Shown: one piece after another, positions 45,844-57,366 of the stretch
Layout: the number at the start of each line of letters is the position of its first letter
Position numbering within the stretch: the first letter of the stretch is position 1
Assembly: GCA_032622095.1 (NCBI GenBank)
Contig: CP136063.1
Coordinates: 74,685,980-74,749,979 of the forward strand
From: Siphonodentalium dalli
Lineage: Eukaryota > Mollusca > Scaphopoda > Gadilida > Siphonodentaliidae
Direction of reading: 5' to 3'
Length of the DNA stretch: 64,000 bases
Translations under genes and position numbers: made by a program
The notes under the pieces: generated by a model
The model's database searches: none
Told to the model about the DNA's origin: nothing
What the model saw: the letters and a program-made list of their open reading frames with translations, nothing else

Positions 45844-47323
45844 CTAATCGGGTAGTCCAAGTCTTCTCGTACTAAAACCAGCTAAGATATTGGTATGGCG
45901 AGATGCTGGATTTTAGTCCGAGATCGTCCCGTATGGTCTCTTATGACACGACTTACGCCCAAGGTTTGTGGCGGGTATTTGTTGTGTATTTTACTCGATT
46001 TACCTAGCAAGTCAATACGTGATGCTATATACATCGGAAAGAGTGACATCTTATGGTCATAATGGTGTATAAACTTTAATGTTAAATAACACATAGAATA
46101 TTCCGGTTGATTGCCACAAACATCGCTTTTTTTCTCTGTTTGATTACGTTTTAACTGAAAGCCGAAGTGGTCCGAATAACTCCGGCATAATCCGGAGTTT
46201 GTTTTGAGTATACTAGTTTCCGTTTCCGAACCAAATGGCGAAAACCGATCGCCCCAAAGTCCAGTTTCCTATGTGCTTTGAGAACAATTCCCGCACTAAA
46301 AACTTAATGACATAATGGAGGATCAGAACGGTAGTTTTGTTGACAATTTTCGCAAGCAACTTATCAAAATTGGAGCAAATTAGAACTCTTGTGTCTGACT
46401 TGCCACGTGTGTGATTTTCGTCCATGTGCATTTTGACTTTTGTGTTGATAAAATAATTCTTCCGTTTTAGTGGGACTTTTCAAACATAAGGTTCAAAATT
46501 TATACAAATTGTGTTTGATTTTTTGTGTGCTTAACAAGAGCAGTATATTGCTCTGTTCGCTTAGTATATATCTTAATTCCACCAAATGTTGGTGAAATGT
46601 AGCGCCATATTTATTATAATGCTCGTTGTGTTTACACTGTTTTAAACTTTGAGAGGGTTGTAATTCCCGTAATTTATTTAATGTATTAAATTTATATATT
46701 CAATGTTTACTTAATCTATTTATTTTTTATTTATTGACACACATAATTACGATTACAATGGAGAATTCATCGTAATTTGCGTGGTTAGTCGACAATCTAC
46801 GGAATATTTACAACGGAAAATGCCGAACACAGTTCGCGAGGTCAACCGAGTTCGCATACTTTAAAACATTTGTAAACAGTGCGGTAATTATCTCTTTTCA
46901 CATTAAATTACCGTTTTCAATTCACAACTGATGTGGGTTTCAGATCAAATAGCATGTCTTCTGCGGAAAATATCCGTTTATTGTCGCAATTGTGATATTT
47001 TATTTCAGGTTTTATTTGAGCGGGTCATTAACTCGTGTCATAAGAAGACATAGGGCGCGATCTCGGACTAAAATCCAGCATCTCGCCATACCAATATCTT
47101 AGGCCCGTTCCAAACGACGCATCTTTGTCGACTCGAATCTAATTGTATTAAATCCGTCGGTGATGCGTCTGCGGTCAATTTTGTTTCAGACGGACGCATC
47201 TTTGTCGCGTCGAATCTAATACATCGGTCGATTTATTTAAAGGTGCACTCCATGTTACCTTCACAAAATGGTCACGCGTAGATATAGAGGCATATATATA
47301 TACCGGTATGTTATACATATATA

Positions 47324-48411
47324 CAGGGACGTGGCTAGATGGTCTCCGTTGGGGGTGTCCACCTTGGGAAATTCCAACTGCATCCCCCCTTGAACAAATC
47401 AGACTTTCCACCCCCCCCCCCTTGGACATCATACCTCATGCAGTGCCCAGGCCTACTATCTTAAATATTTATAAACCATGGTTCTATATTCGCGGTATGA
47501 GAGCATTCAGATTCTTAACCTGAAAAATTGCGTAAATCCTAACATCAACTCCAGATGCACATGGCTACGGACAAGAGACCAGGACACACCGGGCTGTGTT
47601 CGGCCCGGTGTGAGAAAATTTTGAAAACTATACAAGAAAATCGCAAATCTTAGCATCTAGACTGGCCTCAACTGAAGCTTCCCTATAGTGTTGGAAATTT
47701 CAAACCTCATACTCCCCCTCAGGTTGGAAAATTCTCCAACTGATGACCATTTCAGTCCACAAGTTTGCCAAAATGTGGTAAAACATTGTTTTGTTAAACT
47801 AATTAGCAGTTTTGTATTGGCCACGGGGGAGGGACAATGACACACTGGGCCGACCATTGTTCGGCCCGGTGTGCGAAAATTTTGAAATCTGAACAAGAAA
47901 ATCGCAAAATCCTAGCATCTAGACTAGCCTCAAGCTTTCCTAGAGTTGGAAATTTCAAACCTGACACCCCCACTTAGGTTGGTAAATTTCCAACTGATGA
48001 CAATTCCAATGACAATGTTGACCAATATGACACTATTGCTATCTTAAATTAACTACATGTAGCAGTTTTTGACTGGCCACGGGGGAGGGACCAGGACTCA
48101 AGATTTCCAAGTGTTGGAAATTTCCAACCTGTCACCCCCCAAGGTTGGAAAATTTCCAACTGATGACCATTTCAGTCCAAAATGTTGACAAAAAAATAGG
48201 AAAATATGCAAATATTGGTCCAAAAACAATTAATTCCCCACAATAAATAGTTTGAAAATCAAACTACAAGAACATGTTCAATCTATTGTTGGTGTGAAAT
48301 TTCCAACTAATATTGTGTTAGGTATGAAATTTCCAACTGTTGAAAATTTTGACCAAAGTTGGGGGGGGGGGGGGTGAGACACCCCCAACCCCCCCTGTCG
48401 CCACGTCTCTG
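47324..48411. mobile_element. hAT-like non-autonomous element
   Basis: A perfect 8-bp duplication CATATATA (47316-47323 and 48412-48419) flanks CAGGGACGTGGC and its near reverse complement GCCACGTCTCTG. CAG.G-type ends with an 8-bp duplication are diagnostic of hAT. Internally GTTGGAAATTTC and CAACTGATGACCATTTCAG recur three times (about 47690, 47950, 48115), with C- and G-runs near the ends. No transposase frame. Confidence 0.88.
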
Positions 48412-48612
48412 CATATATATACTAAAATACAGTATAAATTATGTATAAATATTTGCGCGATTGCTGCGCGAATATATGTGCATATGTATATGAGGATGTA
48501 TATAGTACATATAGTTATATAATATAATATAATAGGCGCTACAAATAAATGTTAGATCGTGCAACCAATTGCCATATGTGTGTATACCATTCATGCAAAT
48601 ACAGGTATACAA

Positions 48613-49280
48613 GAATTATTATAAATCAGAGACTACCACCCCTACCCTTATAATAAGGAATACCGGAATAAATGAATTATTATAAATAAGAGGTTACCAC
48701 CCCTATACCCCTCATAATAGGTAATGCCGGTATATATGAATTATTATAAATAAGATCAGTGGTACCACCCCTACCCCTTATAATGAGGAATACCGGAATA
48801 TATTAATTATATATTATAAATCATAGGCTACCACCTATATATCCTTTATAATAAGGAATACCGGTATCTATGAATTATTATAAATCATAGGCTACCATCC
48901 CTACCCCTCATAATAAGTAATACCGGTTTATATGAATTATTATAAATCTGAGGCTACCACCCCTACCCCTTATAATAAGGAATACCGGTATATATAAATT
49001 ATTATAAATCATAGGCTACCACTCTGCCCCTTATAACAAGTAATACCTGAATATATGAATTATTATAAATAAGAGGTTACCACCCCTTTACCCCTCATAC
49101 TAAATAATATCGGTATATATGAATTATTATAAATCAGTAGTACCACCTCTGCCCCTTATAATAAGTAATACTGGTAAATATTAATTATTATACTTCCTTA
49201 CAATAAGGAACATCGGTCTATATGAATTATTATAAATCAGTTGCTACAACCCCTATCCCTTATACCGGTATATATGGATT
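48613..49280. repeat. 61-64-bp tandem satellite, about 11 units
   Basis: Units read GAATTATTATAAATCA, then GGCTACCACCCCTACCCC, TTATAATAAGGAATACCGG and TATATAT. Spacing varies (61 and 64 bp between the first three units) and the last units are truncated. It sits inside Harbinger-like element A. Confidence 0.88.
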
Positions 49281-49390
49281 ATTCTAAAACATTGATACTA
49301 TATCCATTATAAGATGTGAGTCAGTGACATGCCATGTTCGTTGAGGAATCAAACTACCAAAATAATTACAATTTGCACAATGTTACCTAA

Positions 49391-50742
49391 GGGTGGATAC
49401 ACACATGCATGTAATGTCTGTATGTAAAATACATGTATTTTACATGGCCACACCAATAATTGACAAAATTAATCACCTGCGCGCGAGAGGTGAATTTCAT
49501 CAGTGAGTAGTTATAAGCCATTATAAAACAAACTGCCATCAAGAAATTTCAGGCCAGTCATAAACATGTCTTCTTTCATGGATGCCGAAATGAGTGATTC
49601 TTGTCTGATATATGTTGCTGTTTTTCACGAGTTATAATTCATTTCGAAAAGTGGATTAGAGCAGGTCGATTTTATACTTGATTTGTTTCTGTCATTTCTT
49701 GGAAACGGGGTCATCCAAAACAGAAATAAAATATGCAGAATTCTTGTATAGGATGATACCGGCTTGTTGAGATTTCTCTAATAATTTGAGAGCGAGCTCA
49801 TGTGATAACAATAATTCAATTGGGATTGCAAATATTCATTATAGCGCCAAAAAATAAAGCAGGTACAGCGTTGAAATTAAAAAGAATGACACCCCCCCCC
49901 CCATTTATATATATGTTTCTCAAGCCAAAGGTTGAACAAGCTCCTACCTGTCACAAGCTTGAATTATAACATTTTCGACCATAATCCATGATTGGGGGAG
50001 GGGCTGGTTCTCGAAAGCTTCCAATAACTAAGGGAGTTAATTGAATGTATCAGCCGGGATTATCTGGGCAAGAATTACAATATAATGTTTTACTTAAATA
50101 TTCCATAGTTGTAAATTTTGCGTATACATGTATAACTGCATAACACAAGAGATGAAAGGTGACGTAGTTGGGAACTCGTAGCTATTGGCAACCCTTTCGC
50201 CGAATGAAGACAAACAGCAATACCATGCATTCAAATTTAAAGCTGTATAATTATATGAATAGCATAAAGTGCTGCATATTAGATTAATCACTCGTAGAAA
50301 ACAGACACGACACACATGACTTCGATATTTATAAAGCAGGGTGTCAGGACTCAGGGTGCTGCGTGCACACCCCCCGTCGAGGAAATATGCAATGGTTAAT
50401 TCGGTAGCTTCTGGGATAATATAGCTCTCCGTGTATGTTGGGGGTCATAGCCCCCTGCGTTGGGGAAGAGGCCACCACTGGTATTAACATCAATAGAATA
50501 CTGACAATGATTTAAACAGAACGTCGACCATTTCAGTTATCGTGCGAATAATTATTTTAAGCGGCCTGACGACTTCGTCCCAGTCAACGGCTCTTCAGCG
50601 GTTCAGAGTTTAACTCACTGTGGTCAAACACAGTCGCAATGATTGGGTTGTCAGCGGACACATATTACACGGTGTGTATGATCCATGTAAAACTCCAAAT
50701 ACACGATATTTACAGAGATTACATGCATGTGTGTATCCACCC
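49391..50742. mobile_element. Harbinger-like TIR element B
   Basis: TAA at 49388-49390 and 50743-50745 flank GGGTGGATACACACATGCAT and its reverse complement. Similarity continues inward (GTAATNTCTGTA, then TTTTACATGG). No transposase was seen. It contains a C-run near 49890. It is a second 3-bp-duplication element inside element A. Confidence 0.8.
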
Positions 50743-50916
50743 TAAGCAATGCTTATAGATATATCTTTCTTTTGACAAAGAGAGCGTGCGACAAATGACG
50801 TCATGTTGGTATTTCCTCAGATAAGGGGAGCCCCCTCATTATTATACCATTATCATATCATTATCATATCATTTGCATTCGTTCTTCGGCAACTTTCGGC
50901 TCTTCTCGTCGCATGT

Positions 50917-51300
50917 ATTAGATTCGAGTCGTCAAAAATCCGTCGTTTGAAACCAAGACGGATTTCAGACGCATCACCGACGAAGATTCGTCTGAATTGG
51001 ACGGAGATTCGTCTGTGATGCGTCTGACACGGATCTAATTGTTTCAAACGTCGCATTTTTGACGCATTTAATACAATTGTGGGTCTGGTATTAGATTCGA
51101 GTCGACAAAAATCCGTCGTTTGAAACCAAGACGGATTTCAGACGCATCACCGACGAAGATTCGTCTGAATTGGACGGAGATTCGTCTGTGATGCGTCTGA
51201 CACGGATCTAATTGTTTCAATCGTCGCATTTTTGACGCATTTAATACAATTGTGGGTCTGGTATTAGATTCGAGTCGACAAAAATCCGTCGTTTGGAACG
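50917..51300. repeat. 173-bp tandem duplication at the right end of Harbinger-like element A
   Basis: ATTAGATTCGAGTCG recurs at 50917, 51090 and 51263, each 173 bp apart, and the intervening sequence is almost identical. The unit itself is rich in inverted GACGCATC/GATGCGTC and ATTCGTCTG words. Confidence 0.85.
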
Positions 51301-51338
51301 GGCCTTAGATGGTTTTAGTACGAGAAGACTTGGACTAC

Positions 51339-51876
51339 TAATCGGGGTTCAGGAGGCACGCGTGGTTTCGATTGAGTATCATATTTATGAAGGGTAATAA
51401 CCCTATAAAGAACGTACTTTGACGAAAGAACGGCGATTTGTATGAGAAATTGAAACACCACAATATATCAACTCTGGTGAAATATAAGTCAAATTCTTCT
51501 ATTGGGTGGTAGGCTTGGGGAGGTTTGTGTTTGGGTCTTCAAATATTTCCGTTATTTCGTCAAAAACACTTCTGCGACGAGACGCTCTTTAAAACACTTC
51601 TTCAAATATTTCCGTTATTTAGTTAATAAAAATAATTTCCTATTTCTATATTTTGCTCTATTTCGCTGCATTTTTTATTCCGCTATTTCGCTGAATTTTC
51701 CTATTTCGCTTTTCCGTTGTATTTCATATTTCGATAATTTGCTATTTTGACATATTATGGGATATGGGATTATATGCTACCCCACGTTCTGAATTTCTGA
51801 TATTCAATCGAACATCACGTGCCATCTGTGCTCGCGATTAGACGCCACTAGCCATCTAATCGTGAACCCCGATTAC
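51339..51876. mobile_element. Possible TIR element carrying repeat S, copy 2
   Basis: TAATCGGGGTTCA at 51339 and TGAACCCCGATTA at 51864-51876 are inverted, and GGCACG.GTG and TTCGATTGA.TATCA continue the match inward. TA may be the duplicated target. A single end of the same motif (TATAATCGGGGTTCACG) follows the satellite at about 2905. Repeat S (51427-51770) lies inside. The MULE-like element would then have inserted in this element's left end. Confidence 0.5.
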
Positions 51877-52009
51877 ATATTGTTTGCAATAAAATCACTG
51901 GCGTATTGGCTGCCATCATTGAAGGTTTGTGTGGGAATACGACCTAACTTAAATGCCCTATATAGTCTAAAATTTAACATTATGTCCACACGATTGCGAT
52001 TAATATGAA

Positions 52010-52603
52010 GCGGGATTCTATGAAATACCAATGCATATTCCAGCAGTGTTATCCGACGTTGCCCAGGTTAAAGTGATGTCAAACAGGATCCCTATGAAAT
52101 ATCAATGCATATATACCAGCAGTGTTATCCGACGTTGCCCAGGTTAAAGTGAAGTCAAACGGGATTCCCATGAAATACCAATGCATATGTATACCAGCAG
52201 TGTTATCCGACTTTGCCCAGGTTAAAGTGATGTCAAACAGGATCCCTATGAAATATCAATGCATATACCAGCAGTGTTATCCGACGTTGCCCAGGTTAAA
52301 GTGATGTCAAACGGGATTCCTATGCAATACCAATGCATATACCAGCAGTGTTATCCGACGTTGCTCAAGTTAAAGTGAAGTCAAACGGGATTCCTATGAA
52401 ATATCAATGCATATACCAGCAGTGTTATCCGACGTTGCTCAGGTTAAAGTGATGTCAAACGGGATTCCCATGAAATACCAATGCATATACCAGCAGTGTT
52501 ATCCGACGTTGCCCAGGTTAAAGTGATGTCAAACGGGATTCCTATGCAATACCAATGCATATACCAGCAGTGTTATCCGACGTTGCCCAGGTTAAAGTGA
52601 TGT
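52010..52603 (+). repeat. 74-76-bp tandem repeat, about 8 units
   Basis: Units contain CCTATGAAATACCAATGCAT, ATACCAGCAGTGTTATCCGA and CGTTGCCCAGGTTAAAGTGA, then TGTCAAACGGGATT. The period is 74 bp, 76 where an extra AT pair is present. Units are highly similar, so expansion is recent. Confidence 0.9.
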
Positions 52604-52804
52604 GAAACCCTCTGCTGTGGATATTTGGAGGGAATATAGAATAATCTTGCTCAAAGTGTTACACGTATTCTCATAAATTGTATATCCAGATGGTATCACA
52701 AAACGACATTATTACACATGTAAATGGATAATAAATAATGGCTCACATTGTCGGGATGATTGTCATTTTATTTATCGCGATTAGATCGTTCCATCACTAA
52801 AGAA
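52604..52804. other. No feature seen
   Basis: Short unique stretch between the tandem array and the next transposon. Confidence 0.4.
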
Positions 52805-52904
52805 GTATTTTACGGAAGCCTATTAGGGCCATTTAATTTGTGTTATATATTCATTAAAATATTTCCTTTTTAACTTAATTTTTTATATATATTCATTAAA
52901 ATAT

Positions 52905-53072
52905 TTCCCAGGGAGATAACTTTTCTCCCGGGAATTAACTTTTCTCCCAGGGAGATAACTTATCTCCCAGGGAGAAAACTTTTCTCCCGGGAATTAACTT
53001 TTCTCCCAGGGAGATAACTTTTCTCCCGGGAATTAACTTATCTCCAAGGGAGAAAACTTTTCTCCACCGGTG
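52905..53072. repeat. Left subterminal 18-bp-type array of the IS3EU-like element
   Basis: Alternating CCCAGGGAGATAACTTTTCT and CCCGGGAATTAACTTTTCT units, themselves partly self-complementary. It mirrors the longer array at 55388-56080. Confidence 0.8.
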
Positions 53073-53631
53073 GCAAATCACGTGATTTTACATGCAGCAC
53101 GTGACAGGTGTAGTGTGGATTACACTCGACATTCCAGCTGTTTTCATTGTTATTATCATCGCAAGTCTTTCGTATCATGACAGTATGTGTCGGTAATCTA
53201 AAAGTATGACTAGTGTTAAAGGCACGGGAGGTCTTAATTGACGAAAATATTCATATTTGTTCCAAACACCGTAAACTGAAAAACATTAAAACGCATACAG
53301 TTTCGTTCATATATACCATGACCATCGCGTAAACAGCATGCTATCATAAAGACATACTATAGTTTACCTAAGCTAGAGCCTGATTGTGTTACAGAATACA
53401 GCACAATGCTATTGGCTAATCACACACAAATGACATTAACGCTCTTTATTAGTTCCATATCAGGAATTCACCAACAAAGAACGCTCTTTATGTTTACCAT
53501 CATAATATAAAAAAACACCAGAAAAGTAACTTTTTATGCTTTTGTTTACATAACAATGGTCAAATATATGACAATAACATACGGTTTATGCGATATTTCT
53601 TATTTGTATACGGACAAAGTCTGTCTACATT

Positions 53632-53979
53632 TTGATGTTCTTTCTGTTTGTGGCGGTTTTTGACGGGTGGAAATATTTTCACAGGATACCCACCGCCAAG
53701 GCCAACCGTACCTTTAAAGTTCTCCTGATATTATTTATAGTGATATGTGAAGCACACCCACCACAATACATACCTTTGGACACAGTGAACCATAGTAGAG
53801 AATGGATAATAGAAAGATATTTTAACCTTGGATTTGAATACATCGAAATATTATGTTTTCTTCATTTGTACCATGACATAACAATGAGTTTGCGACATTT
53901 GAAGAGAATTCTGAAATCGATGGGCCTGACACGGAGAAAATTCAAGGATGACATTATGGATGTGCTATCGGCTATATAA
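53632..53979 (+). pseudogene. Integrase-type transposase N-terminus (IS3EU-like), prematurely stopped
   Basis: The frame contains HPPQYIPLDTVNHSREWII, then ERYFNLGFEYIEILCFLHLY, DITMSLRHLKRILKSMGLTR and RRKFKDDIMDVLSAI. The pattern YF.LGF.Y.EIL..L......SLR.LKRIL...GL.RR is the helix-turn-helix region preceding an integrase (rve/DDE) core in a repeat-encoded family I associate with IS3EU. A TAA at 53977-53979 interrupts; the same frame continues SELNNTGSDLGY, matching the expected continuation (..L..SG...GYR..). The DDE core is not found. It should have bound and cut transposon ends; this copy cannot. Confidence 0.65.
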
Positions 53980-54577
53980 TCTGAGTTAAATAACACAGGC
54001 AGTGATCTCGGGTATATAGGGCAATGCACGCTAGATTATTATTTTACCACCTCGATGTTATCTGGGGGTCCGCCTATTTATTTCAATTTAATGTTGCGTC
54101 ACGTCATAAAGAGTGTTTAAGGATGCCGTGGATACTTTATGCATTCAATAGAATCGTTTCGTCATGTCATTATAAAGAGCGTTTAATGATATGTACCCAT
54201 TGTTTCGCAACAAACACGTGCTATAGATCCAATTTAGAGCGATTTGGTGCATTTCACGACCACCGGTAGTCCAAAATGGACCCACCACTATACTAGCGAT
54301 GGTCAGTATATTTTAGACTATAGTCCAGGGTCCGCGACAGCCATGGCACATATTCACAAAAAAATATAAAATAATCAATCGGAATAGGCAGCATTTGATA
54401 CGAAGGTAACTTTATAGTTAATGACGAAATATCATGATTTCATAACAACATAACATGGTCCAATACTATAAACAGTCAAACTCTTCCCAATTCCAGCCAT
54501 ATCCTCAGTTCCTGAATGTTTTCTACGACCAGGCACAGGTCTGGTGTCTGCTTCGACTACAGAATGCTACACCAGAC

Positions 54578-55231
54578 ACAGGTCCCCTGGTGAGACAACA
54601 CTACCATGAGTATATACCTTAATACAAGGTTTATAGCTATCCTACCTATATTGAGCATATATTCGCTTGCGATAAAAATTCATCAATATCCCCTGTGGAT
54701 AATATAATGCCGCATACCAAGTTCTTTAGACCATATTCGCACCTTTAATTTGGTGTATCTCCCACATCGATACGTGCAAGATCGCCAAAGATATATATGA
54801 ATATGTGTACACTTTCAAAATCAGACAAACCCCTGAACAGATTCCCATCAAATATAGCACAGTAGCACTGCATAATTTACTCTGCTGAGGTCACACAGAC
54901 AGGACCATCCATGGTGAATCATTGTGACAAGTGGAATTCTGCAGTAGTACTATATATGCTATATTTGATGGGAATCTGTTCAAGGGTTTGTCTGGATTCA
55001 GATATATCTTTGGTGATCGTACAGGTATCGATGCAAGAGATACACCAAATTAATGGTGTGAAATTTTGTGAATATGGTCTAAAGAACTGGGGATGTGACA
55101 TTATCTTATGTACAGAGGATATTGATGAATTTAGATTGCAAGTGAGTCTATGCTCAATATAGGTCTGATAGATATAAACCTTGTATTAAGGTATATACTT
55201 ATGGTAGTGTTGTCGCACCAGGGGACCTGTG
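54578..55231. repeat. Inverted repeat inside the IS3EU-like element
   Basis: The left arm (CACAGGTCCCCTGGTG at 54578 onward) and right arm (to CACCAGGGGACCTGTG at 55216-55231) share ACACTACCAT.AGTATATACC, CTATATTGAGCATA and GGGAATCTGTTCA over about 300 bp with small gaps; centre near 54905. A + frame at 54911-55162 covers part of it, without a recognised domain. Confidence 0.8.
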
Positions 55232-55387
55232 ACACCAGGCGCTAAACATTGGCGCGTTATATATTGACTGTCAAAATGTTGTTTCGCGCCAGGACATCAG
55301 ACAATGACACGTGACAGGTGTATTTTAACCGTAGGAGGATATGTTTGAATGTTATCGGTTACGTGAAACCTATCACATCACGTGATT

Positions 55388-56080
55388 TTCCACCACGGGA
55401 GAAAAGTTAATTCCCGGGAGATAAGTTATCTCCCTGGGAGAAAAGTTAATTCCCGGGAGATAAGTTTTCTCCCTGGGAGATAAGTTAATTCCGGGGAGAA
55501 AAGTTTTCTCCCTGGGAGATAAGTTATCTCCCTGGGAGAAAAGTTAATTCCCGATAGAAATTTTTTCTCCCAGGGAGATAAGTTAATTCCCGGGAGAAAA
55601 GTTTTCTCCCTGGGAGAAAAGTTAATTTTCGATAGAAAGATATTCTCCCAGGGAGATAAGTTAATTACCGGGAGAAAAGTTTTCTCCCTGGGAGATAAGT
55701 TATCTCCCTGGGAGAAAAGTTAATTCCCGGGAGAAAAGTTAATTCCCGGGAGAAAAGTTTTCTCCCAGGAGATAAGTTAATTCCCGGGAGATAAGTTAAT
55801 TCCCGGGAGAAAAGTTTTCTCCCTGGGAGAAAAGTTAATTCCCGGGATAAAAGTGATCTCCCAGGAAGATAAGTTAATTCCCGGGAGAAAAGTTTTCTCA
55901 CAGGGAGAAAAGTTAATTCCCGGGAGAAAAGTTTTCTCCCAGGAGATAAGTTATCTCCCTGGGAGAAAAGTTAATTCCCGGGAGAAAAATTTTCTCACAG
56001 GGAGATAAGTTAATTCCCGGGAGAAAAGTTATCTCCCTGGGAGATAAGTTATTTCCAGGGAGAAAAGTTATCTCTCAGGT
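55388..56080. repeat. Right subterminal GGGAGATAAGTT array of the IS3EU-like element
   Basis: Dozens of roughly 18-bp units such as GGGAGAAAAGTTAATTCCC and GGGAGATAAGTTATCTCCC. Nearly every unit is close to palindromic. It is far longer than the left array, so it has expanded on one side. Confidence 0.88.
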
Positions 56081-56209
56081 GGAAAGTAAAAAAAGAAAGT
56101 AAAAAGGAAATATTTTAATGAATATATATAAAAAATTAAATAAAAAAGGAAATATTTTAATGAATATATAAAAAAAATTAAATGGCCCTAATAGGCTTCC
56201 GTAGTATTT

Positions 56210-56789
56210 ATATATTTACATCTATTTATATATTTATCAAAACATATTGGCATCTTTTTAACTCATTGTGAGTAATTTTCAAAAATGTATAAATTCTACT
56301 TTTGGCATTAAATCAAATCTTGTTTTTGTGGGGTACATTCTAAAAACTATTTAAAAAATTCCAATAAACCGCTCTAGGATCCAGCTTCCACCTCAAAATT
56401 CATTCATCAGAGCGAGGAGCAACTTGTCTGCGAGAAATTGGGACCATGTTCACCATCATATTTAGCCTCGAATCTTCTTTAATATGCCTAGCAGACAACA
56501 TCCACTTTCTTTTGACATCCATACATTTTTGCACCACCTTCATTGTGTGGGGAAATTACTGGTATATGCCGGATAGGTTGTAAGCCATTATTTCTTTCAC
56601 TCTACTTATGTTGACAAACGGAAAGGCCGTAAGGTCAATTCTGACTTGTTATTGTCGTTCCGGAAGGCCAGGTGTGATTTTCGTTGACCCTGGAAGATGT
56701 GATATCTTGTCAGGCACCCACTTACCTGTTAACCTTTAAAACATCTGCGCGTACTTAATAAGCTATCATGTTTTGTAATCGTACAATGG
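56210..56789. other. No clear feature
   Basis: Unique-looking sequence, possibly the eroded upstream part of the LINE fragment that follows (for example CGTTCCGGAAGGCCAGGTGTG near 56658). I cannot support a boundary. Confidence 0.35.
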
Positions 56790-57366
56790 CTTGTAGAATT
56801 CAATCCCCTGGAAACGGAAGCTCTCTTAATCTCCAGGAAAGAAACGCCAGTATATCACCCACATCTGGCCATGGGAGCCACGACAATTATCGAGGTTGAC
56901 AGCCATAAACATCTGGGACTCACTTTCGATAACATGGGCTTATGGGGTATCCACATCATATCTATGCTCGATAAAGCATGGGGTCGAGTAAATTTAGTAC
57001 AATCGAAGACTTCAAAAAGGAACTGAACAGTGACAACCTGCCTATTTTTATCATAGTAAATCCCGTAAATATCATATCCTTCATACCCATACTTTCAGAT
57101 TGAAATGCAGCCACCTGAGTTCTGACCTGACAGATAACCATGTAAAAATTTCTCCCTTCTGTTTATGTGGGGAACTTGAGACAACTTACCGCTATCTCTT
57201 TGAATTTTATCAAGAGCACAGAAGAGAACTATATGACTCCCTACCCAATGTTGCCCTATCTGAGAATACTCTAATGCAGGGATCAAGGGAGCTTAGCCCT
57301 CGCGAAAACAAACAAATATTTAATGCAGTACAGACATATATCATGAGAACAAAAATATTTCCATGA
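56790..57366 (+). pseudogene. LINE ORF2 C-terminal relic
   Basis: LISRKETPVYHPHLAMGATT, EVDSHKHLGLTFDNMGLWG and SMLDKAWGRVNL near 56820-57000 are the thumb/connection region of a LINE. After breaks, 57100-57366 reads KCSHLSSDLTDNHVKISPFC, LCGELETTYRYLFEF and NKQIFNAVQTYI, its Cys-containing C-terminus. Frames are broken. Its 3' UTR seems to continue at 57370-57513 and then, past the minus-strand LINE insertion, to about 61465. Confidence 0.7.

Larger units (their letters stand above)
47102..51304. mobile_element. Harbinger-like TIR element A, inserted in the MULE-like right TIR
   Basis: TTA at 47099-47101 and 51305-51307 flank GGCCCGTTCCAAACGACG and its reverse complement (CGTCGTTTGGAACGGGCC). 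A 3-bp TTA/TAA duplication with GGC/GGG-starting TIRs fits PIF/Harbinger. Removing the element and one TTA restores the MULE-like TIR. It is non-autonomous and enlarged by the insertions at 47324-48411 and 49391-50742 and the array at 48613-49280. Confidence 0.8.
45853..51337. mobile_element. MULE-like TIR element (outermost of a nested stack)
   Basis: A perfect 9-bp direct repeat CTAATCGGG flanks it (45844-45852 and 51338-51346). The terminal repeats are about 77 bp: the left TIR starts TAGTCCAAGTCTTCTCG and runs through GATATTGGTATGGCGAGATG to about 45929. The right TIR is its reverse complement, split by a later insertion into 47052-47098 and 51308-51337. Long TIRs with a 9-bp duplication are typical of Mutator-like elements. 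No transposase was recognised in the remaining roughly 1.2 kb of original internal sequence. Confidence 0.8.
52811..56203 (+). mobile_element. IS3EU-like DNA transposon, 3.4 kb, complete ends, decayed
   Basis: A perfect 6-bp duplication GTATTT (52805-52810 and 56204-56209) flanks TACGGAAGCCTATTAGGGCC and its reverse complement; identity at the tips is about 28 bp. The terminal repeats continue with TATTCATTAAAATATTTCC blocks and then arrays of GGGAGA/TTCTCCC units. A 6-bp duplication, ends beginning TAY and an integrase-type gene are what I recall for IS3EU. The internal gene (53632-54050) is broken. A second internal structure is an inverted repeat at 54578-55231. Confidence 0.72.

Noticed and set aside
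51502-51750. T-rich frame of 82 codons within repeat S
   Set aside because: Phe/Tyr-rich translation of TATTTCG-type low-complexity repeat; no coding support.
45053-51770. Repeat S copies at 45053-45335 and 51427-51770 as LTRs of one retrotransposon
   Set aside because: No TG..CA ends, primer-binding site, polypurine tract or gag-pol remnants; the DNA between them is explained by nested TIR elements.
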